A stretch of DNA of 17,255 bases, from assembly GCA_947629125.1 (NCBI GenBank), contig CANRCO010000015.1, positions 1 to 17,255 on the forward strand, given 5' to 3'. A model generated the notes under the pieces. It saw nothing but the letters and a program-made list of their open reading frames with translations, was not told the origin of the DNA and searched no databases. Below are positions 1 through 6,101 of the stretch, one piece after another. Numbering within the stretch: the first letter of the stretch is position 1; the number at the start of each line of letters is the position of its first letter. The position numbers and the translations under genes were made by a program. This DNA is from an uncultured Bacilli bacterium (lineage in GTDB: Bacteria > Bacillota_I > Bacilli_A > RF39 > UBA660).

Positions 1-816
1 GAATTTGGAACAAGAGTAGAAATTAAAAACATTAACTCTTTTGGTAATGTTTATGATGCGATTAATTATGAAATTAAAAGACAAAGTGAATTAAAAGATG
101 CCGGACGTTATGATGAAGTTGAACAAGAAACTCGTCGTTTTGATGAAGAAAGTGGTACAACTATCCATATGCGGAGCAAAGTTGATGCTGTTGATTATAA
201 ATACTTTGTAGAACCTAATTTACCTAAGTTCAAAATCACTCAAGAATGGTTAGATGAAATTAGAAAAGATATACCACTTTTAGCTTTAGAACGAAAAAAT
301 AAATATATAAATGAATATGGTTTATCTGATTATGACGCTAGTATTTTAGTTAAAGAAAAAGCGGTAGCTGAATACTTTGAAAAATGCCTAGATTTAGGAA
401 TTGATAGTAAAACAGCTGCTAATTGGATAACTGTTCAAATTCTAGGTTATTTAAATAAATATGAAAAAAATATTACGGAAATTTATTTAACTCCAGAATT
501 ATTAAAACAACTTATTGATAATATTAATAGTGGTTTAATTTCAAATAAACAAGCAAAAGATATTTTCTTTAAAGTATTAGAAGAAGAAAAAGAACCGGTT
601 TCGTTCATTAGTAAAGAAAATGCTCAAATTTCAGATAAGGATGAATTAACTAAAATAATTACTGAAATATTAGAACAAAATACTGCTCAAGTAGAACAAT
701 ATAAAGCTGGCAAAGATAATTTATTTGATTATTTTGTTGGTCAAGTTATGAAAAATACACGCGGCAAGGCGAATCCTGTTATTACCAAAGAAATTCTAAA
801 AGACAAGTTAAAATAA
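1..816 (+). CDS. gatB: Asp-tRNA(Asn)/Glu-tRNA(Gln) amidotransferase subunit B, C-terminal part (5' end cut by window)
   Basis: GatB is the tRNA-binding kinase/transamidase subunit of GatCAB, which converts Glu-tRNA(Gln) and/or Asp-tRNA(Asn) to the amidated forms in the cytoplasm. The reading frame is open from base 1 and gives 271 residues. Near its start it has the family signature GTRVEIKNINSF, followed by a block around MRSKVDAVDYKYFVEPNLP, both typical of the GatB cradle domain. The last ~150 residues are the charged, helical GatB/YqeY tail that contacts the tRNA elbow. The family is about 475 residues long, so about 200 N-terminal residues lie outside the window. The ATG at 169 is internal (inside MRSK) and is not the start. 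The stop (814-816) is followed closely by a terminator, so gatB is the last gene of its operon. Identification is firm. Confidence 0.96.
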   Translation, partial: EFGTRVEIKNINSFGNVYDAINYEIKRQSELKDAGRYDEVEQETRRFDEESGTTIHMRSKVDAVDYKYFVEPNLPKFKITQEWLDEIRKDIPLLALERKNKYINEYGLSDYDASILVKEKAVAEYFEKCLDLGIDSKTAANWITVQILGYLNKYEKNITEIYLTPELLKQLIDNINSGLISNKQAKDIFFKVLEEEKEPVSFISKENAQISDKDELTKIITEILEQNTAQVEQYKAGKDNLFDYFVGQVMKNTRGKANPVITKEILKDKLK

Positions 817-831
817 TGTCTAATCATAAAT

Positions 832-857
832 AGGGTACTTGCATTACCCTTATTTTT
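832..857 (+). terminator. Rho-independent terminator of gatB
   Basis: AGGGTA (832-837) pairs with TACCCT (845-850) around a 7-nt loop, followed by TTATTTTT. It lies 15 nt after the gatB stop. Its loop and 3' arm overlap the -35 box proposed for the next transcription unit. Confidence 0.75.
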
Positions 858-867
858 GTAATATAAT
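839..867 (+). promoter_or_regulatory. Candidate sigma-A promoter for the RNA at 874-1027
   Basis: A perfect -10 TATAAT (862-867) lies 17 nt downstream of TTGCAT (839-844), which matches only the TTG of the -35 consensus. The predicted start, near G874, is the first base of a 9-bp helix formed by the downstream RNA. That agreement is the main support. Confidence 0.5.
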
Positions 868-873
868 TATTAT

Positions 874-1027
874 GTGCATTACAATATTTTAAATCTTTTT
901 TACTATATTTTATAAGTAAAAAAATACATTAAGTCTTATTTTACTTACTTCTTCAAATGACTTATATAATTGGGTAATGCACTTGTCCTTTATGCGAAGT
1001 AGCAATTTAATTGCTACTTTTTTTTTT
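874..1027 (+). ncRNA. Candidate structured small RNA (or dnaE leader) with its own terminator
   Basis: No reading frame is visible here. The predicted transcript starts with GTGCATTAC (874-882), which pairs perfectly with GTAATGCAC (974-982) and closes the molecule. Inside are TTTTTTACT (896-904) with AGTAAAAAA (915-923), and TAAGTC (930-935) with GACTTA (959-964), giving a three-way junction. A strong terminator (997-1027) follows 14 nt after the closing helix. Its own -10, closing helix and terminator argue for a discrete RNA of about 150 nt. I do not recognise it as 6S, SRP RNA, tmRNA or RNase P RNA, since none of their signature motifs is present. An attenuator leader for dnaE is the main alternative. 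A promoter-like TATAAT after the terminator (1041-1046) suggests dnaE has its own start. Confidence 0.45.
997..1027 (+). terminator. Strong Rho-independent terminator upstream of dnaE
   Basis: AAGTAGCAA pairs perfectly with TTGCTACTT (9 bp, 5-nt loop) and runs into a tract of ten T. It ends the candidate RNA at 874-1027 and insulates dnaE from upstream transcription. Confidence 0.88.
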
Positions 1028-1040
1028 AAATAAATTAATA

Positions 1041-1064
1041 TATAATTAAATTAACAAAGGAGGG
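1041..1064 (+). promoter_or_regulatory. dnaE -10 box and ribosome binding site
   Basis: TATAAT (1041-1046) has no convincing -35 in front of it, because that position is the T-tract of the preceding terminator. AAAGGAGGG (1056-1064) is a near-ideal Shine-Dalgarno 8 nt before the ATG at 1073. A start near 1053 would leave a leader of only about 20 nt. Confidence 0.5.
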
Positions 1065-1072
1065 AATAAAAT

Positions 1073-3976
1073 ATGTTTGTACCACTTAAAGTAACAACTG
1101 ATTATTCGCTTCTTAGTAGCTTAATAAAAATAGAAGATTTAGTTAAGTATTTACAACAAAATAATATAAATGTTTGTGGTATTTGTGATGTTAATCTTTA
1201 TGGTGTAATGGAATTTTATAATACTTTAACTAAAAATAATATTAAACCTCTTATCGGTTTAGAAGTAAATCTATCTCCAAAAATTTATTTATATGCTAAA
1301 AATTATTTAGGCTATCAAAATCTATTAAAAATTAATACATTAATAACTAATGATGAATTAAATTTTGATAACTTAGTTAAATATAAAGAAAATTTAATAT
1401 TAGTAATTCCTTGTAATTATCAAGAAAACTATTCAAAATTTGTTTCATATTTTACCGATATTTATTTAGGTTATATTAATGCTTTAGAAAAAGATTGGGC
1501 TTTAAAAGTAAGTGATAAAGTTGTATATATACCTGATATTAAAGCTTTTAAAAAAGAAGATATGACATATTTAAAATATCTAGAAATTATTAAAAACAAC
1601 AAAGCTACACAAGAATATAATTTAAATTATTTTCCAAAACAATATGAAATAACAGAATATGACCAAAATACTACTAATGAGTTTGCTAGTAAAATTAATA
1701 TAGTTATTCCCAAAGATAATCACTATATACCAAAATTTAGTAATAAAATAACTGATTCTTATAACTATTTAATTAATCTAGCAAAGAAAGGTTTAAGTAA
1801 AAGATTAGATAATAATGTTTCACCTAAATATGTAACTAGATTAAAATATGAATTAGAAACTATAAATAAAATGGGTTTTGTCGATTATTTTTTAATAGTA
1901 TATGATTATGTTTTATTTGCTAAGAAAAATAATATTTTAGTCGGGGTAGGTCGTGGTAGTGCGGCTGGTTCACTAGTTAGTTATTCTTTAGGTATAACAG
2001 ATATCGACCCTTTAAAATATGATTTATTATTTGAAAGATTTTTAAATCCGGAACGCATAACTATGCCTGATATCGATATTGATTTTGAATATACTAAAAG
2101 AAATCAAGTTATTGATTATGTTAAAGAAAAATATGGTTATCAAAATGTAGCAGGTATAATGACTTATAGTACTTTAACGAGTAAAGCAATTATTCGTGAT
2201 ATTGGTAAAATTCTTAATATTGATAGTAGTATTTTAAATCGTTTTTTAGCTAATATAACTGCTAAAGCTTCCTTAAAAGAAAATATGCAAAAAGAACTTA
2301 TAAAAAAATATCTTAATAATTATCCTGAATTAAAAAAGATGTATCAAATCTGTTTGAAATTAGAAAATATTAAACGGCAAGTATCAACTCATGCTGCAGG
2401 AGTAGTTATAAGTAGTGTTAATTTAGATACGGTAATTCCGACTTACAATAATAATGGCGAACTACTTACGGGAGTAACAATGAATTATTTAGAAGATTTG
2501 GGTCTTTTAAAAATGGATTTTTTATCAATTAAAAATTTAACAATTATTCAAAATTTGTTGACTCTTATAAAAAAGGAAACTAATGAAGAAATTAAATTAA
2601 ATAATCTTTCTTTAGACGATGAATTAACTTATAGATTATTTCAAAATGCCGATACGGATGGAGTTTTTCAATTTGAAAGTCAAGGAATGAAAAATTTCTT
2701 ATTGAAATTAAAACCAAGTTGTTTTGAAGATTTAATCGCAGCTTTAGCTTTATTTCGTCCAGGACCAATGGCCAATATTGATACATATATAAGAAGAAAA
2801 GAACATAAAGAAACAGTTACTTATCTTCATCCACTTCTTAAACCAATTTTATGTGATACTTACGGTATTATTGTTTATCAAGAACAAATAATGTTTATTT
2901 TAGTTAATTTAGCGGATTATTCTTTTGCTGAGGCTGATAACATAAGACGAGCAATGAGTAAGAAAAAACTAGATGTCATGACAAAAGAAAAAGAAAAATT
3001 CATAATTCGAGCTACTAAAAAAGGTATAGATAAAAAAATTGCATTAGAAATATATGATTTAATTATTAAATTTGCTAATTATGGTTTTAATAAATCGCAT
3101 TCAGTTGGGTATGCTTTAATTGGTTATCAGATGGCTTATTTAAAGAGTCATTATCCTATACTTTATATGATAAATTTATTAAATATGAATATGGAAAGTG
3201 AAATAAAAATTAAAGAATATTTAGATGATGCTAAATTAAAAGGTTTAACTATTATTGCTCCAAAGATTAATATTAGTAAAAATGAATTTCTAATAAAAGA
3301 TAATGCTATTTTATTACCACTTACAATTATTAAAAATCTTGGTAATCAAACAATTAATGTTATTTTAGATGACATCGATAACAATGGTCAATATCAAGAT
3401 TATTTAGACTTTGTAAAACGAGCTTTTTTAAATAAAATAAGTAAAAAGACAATTGAATTATTAATTTATGCTGGAGTTTTAGATGATTTTAAATTAAATC
3501 GTAAAACAATGATTGAAAATTTAGATATTGCTTTAAATTATGGTTCATTAGTAGCAGATTTAGATGAAGAATATGTAATCCAACCAGAAATAACTGAATA
3601 TAATGAATATTTAATGGATGAGTTACGTAGTCAAGAAATCAAATCTTATGGCTATTATATAACAAATCATCCAGCTAGCAAATATAATAGTCCAGATATT
3701 GTAAAAAGTAATAAACTAAGTAATTATTTTAGTAAACAAGTTAAATGTGTAGCAGTAGTTGATAATATAAGAATAATTAAAACCAAGAATAATGAAGAAA
3801 TGGCTTTTATTAGTGCAAGCGATGAAACGGGTATATTTGATTTTGTTTTATTTCCTCGAGTATTTAAAATCACAAATGCTTTAAAAGTTAATGATTTAAT
3901 TAAAGTATATGGTAAAGTAGAAAAAAGATTTGATAAATATCAAGTTGTAGTTAATAAAATTGATTTAATTGATTAA
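1073..3976 (+). CDS. dnaE: DNA polymerase III alpha subunit, DnaE type
   Basis: DnaE is a replicative C-family DNA polymerase. In Firmicutes that also carry PolC it extends primers, mainly on the lagging strand. The 967 residues are short for the family (about 1100-1160). Order: an N-terminal PHP-like domain; the palm with GVGRGSAAGS from about residue 291; MPDIDIDFE with catalytic D333 and D335; the third Asp in LKMDFLS (D482); STHAAGVVIS; the finger motif ALFRPGPM; YQEQIM; a helix-hairpin-helix region; and a C-terminal OB fold from about residue 890. The PHP metal site is gone: the usual HLHVH near the N-terminus reads PLKVT (residues 4-8), and the DHGNLYG motif reads DVNLYG. The domain is therefore probably structural, without PHP nuclease activity. 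Start: ATG 8 nt after a strong Shine-Dalgarno. No clear terminator follows, so transcription may run into the module downstream. Confidence 0.96.
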   Translation: MFVPLKVTTDYSLLSSLIKIEDLVKYLQQNNINVCGICDVNLYGVMEFYNTLTKNNIKPLIGLEVNLSPKIYLYAKNYLGYQNLLKINTLITNDELNFDNLVKYKENLILVIPCNYQENYSKFVSYFTDIYLGYINALEKDWALKVSDKVVYIPDIKAFKKEDMTYLKYLEIIKNNKATQEYNLNYFPKQYEITEYDQNTTNEFASKINIVIPKDNHYIPKFSNKITDSYNYLINLAKKGLSKRLDNNVSPKYVTRLKYELETINKMGFVDYFLIVYDYVLFAKKNNILVGVGRGSAAGSLVSYSLGITDIDPLKYDLLFERFLNPERITMPDIDIDFEYTKRNQVIDYVKEKYGYQNVAGIMTYSTLTSKAIIRDIGKILNIDSSILNRFLANITAKASLKENMQKELIKKYLNNYPELKKMYQICLKLENIKRQVSTHAAGVVISSVNLDTVIPTYNNNGELLTGVTMNYLEDLGLLKMDFLSIKNLTIIQNLLTLIKKETNEEIKLNNLSLDDELTYRLFQNADTDGVFQFESQGMKNFLLKLKPSCFEDLIAALALFRPGPMANIDTYIRRKEHKETVTYLHPLLKPILCDTYGIIVYQEQIMFILVNLADYSFAEADNIRRAMSKKKLDVMTKEKEKFIIRATKKGIDKKIALEIYDLIIKFANYGFNKSHSVGYALIGYQMAYLKSHYPILYMINLLNMNMESEIKIKEYLDDAKLKGLTIIAPKINISKNEFLIKDNAILLPLTIIKNLGNQTINVILDDIDNNGQYQDYLDFVKRAFLNKISKKTIELLIYAGVLDDFKLNRKTMIENLDIALNYGSLVADLDEEYVIQPEITEYNEYLMDELRSQEIKSYGYYITNHPASKYNSPDIVKSNKLSNYFSKQVKCVAVVDNIRIIKTKNNEEMAFISASDETGIFDFVLFPRVFKITNALKVNDLIKVYGKVEKRFDKYQVVVNKIDLID

Positions 3977-3983
3977 TTTATTA

Positions 3984-4012
3984 TTGATAAAAAAACGAAA
4001 ATAACATATAAT
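3984..4012 (+). promoter_or_regulatory. Strong sigma-A promoter for the plus-strand RNA of the 4020-4254 module
   Basis: TTGATA (3984-3989, 5/6 consensus), a 17-nt spacer and TATAAT (4007-4012, 6/6). It sits just after the dnaE stop, with no gene on this strand for nearly 400 bases. The predicted start, about 4019-4020, coincides with the first base of the left inverted-repeat arm. Confidence 0.7.
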
Positions 4013-4019
4013 AAAAACG

Positions 4020-4254
4020 TAGAAACAGCTGAGCTAAACTCAGGTGACTACATTGTTACCACCTAAGCTTATTTAGGTGGTTTGGCTATTTTAAATACAT
4101 TACAATTATTAGCATAATTATAATGCAAATTAATAGTATAATAACGAGTTTATAAAAGTTTGTACTTTTCATAAACTACCACCTTGCCTTTCTATTAAAG
4201 GTAAAACCCCCTGATAAAAAAGTTTGGTAGTCACCTGTAACTCAGCTGTTTCTA
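4020..4254. repeat. Long imperfect inverted repeat enclosing the small hydrophobic ORF
   Basis: The left arm is TAGAAACAGCTGAG (4020-4033), a 7-nt spacer, then CAGGTGACTAC (4041-4051). The right arm is its complement: GTAGTCACCTG (4227-4237), a 3-nt spacer, then CTCAGCTGTTTCTA (4241-4254). That is 14 + 11 perfectly complementary bases about 175 nt apart. Unequal spacers between two conserved blocks suggest helices in an RNA rather than recombination sites. Inside are a 9-bp hairpin (ACCACCTAA/TTAGGTGGT, 4058-4081) and a further hairpin over 4149-4177. Confidence 0.9.
4086..4172 (-). CDS. Small single-helix hydrophobic peptide, candidate type I toxin
   Basis: This 28-residue peptide was too short for ordinary gene calling. 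It has a polar start (MKSTNFYK), an unbroken run of about 18 hydrophobic residues (LVIILLICIIIMLIIVM), and YLK at the end: one membrane-spanning helix with positive charges on both sides. The ribosome site AAGGTGG (4179-4185) lies 6 nt before the ATG and is as good as those of the neighbouring large genes. The stop is TAG. Size, composition and an opposing strong promoter resemble type I toxins of the Ibs/Fst/TxpA kind, which insert in the inner membrane. I see no sequence match to a named family beyond general likeness to Ibs. The ribosome site can pair with upstream ACTACC (4226-4231) or downstream ACCACCT, so translation is probably controlled by mRNA folding. It could instead be a non-toxic small membrane peptide. 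Confidence 0.62.
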   Translation of the reverse strand: MKSTNFYKLVIILLICIIIMLIIVMYLK

Positions 4255-4263
4255 AGGGACTCT

Positions 4264-4291
4264 ATTATAAGAATAAAAAAAATAAAGTAAA
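4264..4291 (-). promoter_or_regulatory. Candidate promoter of the small hydrophobic peptide gene
   Basis: On the minus strand TTTACT (4291-4286, 4/6), a 16-nt spacer and TATAAT (4269-4264, 6/6). The predicted start, near 4257, lies at the outer edge of the right inverted-repeat arm, so the mRNA's 5' and 3' ends would pair. This leaves a leader of about 85 nt before the ATG. Confidence 0.5.
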
Positions 4292-4329
4292 GAGCTTCGA
4301 CAAAAGATGTCAAAAGTTCTTTATTTTTT
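4289..4329 (+). terminator. Rho-independent terminator closing the plus-strand RNA
   Basis: AAAGAGCTT (4289-4297) pairs with AAGTTCTTT (4314-4322, one G-U) around an inner GACA/TGTC helix, then ATTTTTT. An A-rich flank at 4274-4285 complementary to CTTTATTTTTT would give a T-run in the other direction too. It separates the two-strand module from the surface-protein promoter at 4332. Confidence 0.8.
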
Positions 4330-4331
4330 CT

Positions 4332-4359
4332 TTGCCAAAAAGCTAAATTTTGATATAAT
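4332..4359 (+). promoter_or_regulatory. Strong extended -10 promoter of the poly-G surface-protein gene
   Basis: TTGCCA (4332-4337, 5/6), a 16-nt spacer and TGATATAAT, a perfect extended -10 (TATAAT 4354-4359). A ribosome site GAGGT (4373-4377) follows, 8 nt before the ATG at 4386. Good transcription and initiation signals for a gene printed out of frame argue that it is switched rather than decayed. Confidence 0.8.
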
Positions 4360-4385
4360 AAAAAAAGATAGAGAGGTTAGATACT

Positions 4386-5997
4386 ATGAATCATAATATA
4401 AATCGGGGGGGGGTATTTTAATAAACAAAAGTACCCGAAGATATTAGTTTGTTTAGGAGTTTTAGTAGTAACATTAATAATAAGTGGAATAAGTTATGCC
4501 TTATGGAGTACAACAAAAGAACAAACAAGTATAAATAAAATAAGTAGTGGCTGTTTAAAACTAAATGTTCAAGAGGGAACAAGTATTGATATACCAAATG
4601 CTTATCAAACACCAGATAGTGAAGGATTAAATCAAGATGGTTATAATTTCACCATAAATAATAATTGTAACCATGAAGAATATGTCGAAGTAAATTTAGA
4701 TATCAAAAATAATAATACATTAAATGCAAAGAATATAAGAGCAACAGTACTATATAACAATCAAAAAATAATTGAACCCAATAATTTAAATAACTTATTA
4801 GATAGAGAAACAACAAGTAAAGAATATAATACAGGAAAACATTTAACAACAGTAAGAATAGATGCTAATAAAAGTAAACAATTAAACTTAAAAATCTGGT
4901 TAGATGAAAATACAAGTTTTAATGAATTAAAAGAAAATAATACCTTTGAAAGTAAAATAGAAATAGATAGTATCAAAAGAGAGAATATATTAGCTAGTGA
5001 TTACATTAGAATCATAAGTGAAGAAAACAACCAACTAGTTTATGATGAAACAGTCGATAATAATTTAAGATATATTGGAGCAACACCTAATAACTATGTT
5101 GATTTCAATAATGAGAAATGGCGCATCATCGGGGTAATGAACAACATAGATGATGGAACAGGTAAAAAAGAATCAAGAATCAAATTAATAAGAGCAGATT
5201 CATTAGGAAAGTTTAAATGGGATTACAAACAAGTAGGAATTGGCTCATCAACAGGTAATTTTGGAAGTAACGATTGGACAGATAGTCAACTAATGATGAT
5301 GTTAAATCCAATAGATGTGGTACAAGCTGGATGGAAAGCTACGGGTAAAGATTATACAATTGATAATGAAGGCTATGTAATAGATGAAAATGGTTATAAA
5401 ATTTATAAAAATGTTGGAAGTTATTATAATCGTGAAAAAGGTTATGTACCAAATAAGGTATCAACGACAGAAAATTTTCTTGAAACAGAAGTAGATTTTA
5501 GTACAAAAGGTTTAACTATTGAAAGTAAAAATTTAATAGATAAAGCTAAATATTATTTAGGCGGAACAACTAATTTAAATTATAATATATCAACAGTAAA
5601 AGAACATTATAATATTGAACGTAATAAATCTGAATATAAGGATAATGAAATAAGTAGAACAAATGAATGGACAGGATATATTGGATTAATGTATCCAAGT
5701 GATTATGGCTTTGCTACTAATAAAATTAATTGTTTAACAAAATATTTATATGATTATTCTACATATACTGAGTGTTATATAAATAATTGGTTATTAGATA
5801 GTGATGAAATTCAATGGACTATTTCTCCATATTGGTCTCATCGTAATGTTATAATAAATATATATCAAAATGGTGGTATAAATAATTATGGTTCTGATGG
5901 TTATGCTATTATTCATCCAGTTTTATATTTAAAACCAGATGTTAAAATTACTTCTGGTAATGGTACCAAAGAAAATTCATTTAAGCTTTCTTTATAA
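4386..5997 (+). CDS. Phase-variable secreted/anchored surface protein, out of frame by one base at a poly-G tract
   Basis: ATG 4386 has a good ribosome site and promoter but, with nine G at 4405-4413, reads MNHNINRGGVF and stops at 4419-4421. The frame starting just before the G run is open from 4402 to 5997 (532 codons) and has no ATG before 5137 and no other plausible start. With eight (or eleven) G the ATG joins it, giving about 536 residues. These begin with a polar stretch, a membrane/signal helix (ILVCLGVLVVTLIISGISYA), then LWST, somewhat like SipW-type TasA/camelysin signals. The exported part has an Asn/Thr-rich beta-type region to about residue 200, a central block with RYIGATPNNYVDFNNEKWR and NDWTDSQLMMMLNP, and a tail with PVLYLKPDVKITSGNGTK. 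This layout is known from uncultured Firmicutes surface proteins of unknown function. Annotating only the part from ATG 5137 would lose the signal helix. A sequencing error in the homopolymer is the main alternative. Confidence 0.85.
4405..4413 (+). repeat. Homopolymeric (G)9 contingency tract in the surface-protein 5' end
   Basis: Nine consecutive G sit in a very AT-rich sequence, seven codons after the start codon. Slipped-strand mispairing by one base would toggle the downstream frame. No other G or C run of this length occurs in the window. Confidence 0.85.
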
Positions 5998-6015
5998 AAT
6001 AATATTTTAAAAATT

Positions 6016-6044
6016 AATACCTTGAATAACCTCAGGTATTTTTT
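6016..6044 (+). terminator. Rho-independent terminator after the surface-protein gene
   Basis: AATACCT (6016-6022) pairs with AGGTATT (6034-6040), and the 3' arm merges into TTTTTT. It lies 18 nt after the stop. Confidence 0.8.
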
Positions 6045-6101
6045 GTTCTATTAAATTTTTAGTTACATAAAATTAATTAGAAAAATGAAAGAGGTTTAAA
6101 A

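Larger units (their letters stand above)
4020..4329 (+). ncRNA. Candidate antisense (antitoxin) RNA opposite the small hydrophobic peptide gene
   Basis: The transcript is predicted from the near-consensus promoter at 3984-4012 and the terminator at 4289-4329, about 310 nt. It has no credible ORF: the only ATG-led frame, at 4123, is ten codons long and lacks a ribosome site. It would be complementary to the whole peptide mRNA, including its ribosome site and start codon, like Sib RNA opposite ibs in E. coli. Its ends pair through the inverted repeat, and it carries a stable 9-bp hairpin at 4058-4081. A second TATAAT (4137-4142) could start a shorter RNA near 4149 covering only the 5' half of the mRNA. 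Both versions are inference. Confidence 0.5.

Noticed and set aside
2592..2786. 64-codon minus-strand frame inside dnaE; similar ones at 12459-12644 and 13286-13528
   Set aside because: Antisense shadows of dnaE, the HipA-like gene and the ABC-F gene, without initiation signals.
4020..4254. Invertible promoter segment flanked by recombination sites
   Set aside because: The arms have unequal internal spacers (7 and 3 nt), no recombinase is nearby, and the strong promoters lie outside the repeat, so inversion would not move them. An RNA-folding explanation fits better.
4020..4254. RNase P RNA, tmRNA, 6S RNA or a known riboswitch
   Set aside because: None of the conserved core motifs of these RNAs could be found on either strand.
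4418..4976. Two minus-strand open frames of 64 and 71 codons opposite the surface-protein gene
   Set aside because: No ribosome sites. They lie opposite a well-supported coding frame, and their low-complexity Leu/Ser/Phe composition is what the complement of its A-rich codons gives.
4386..5997. Surface-protein gene as a dead pseudogene
   Set aside because: The only defect is one base in a homopolymer. Promoter, ribosome site and the remaining 532 codons are intact.
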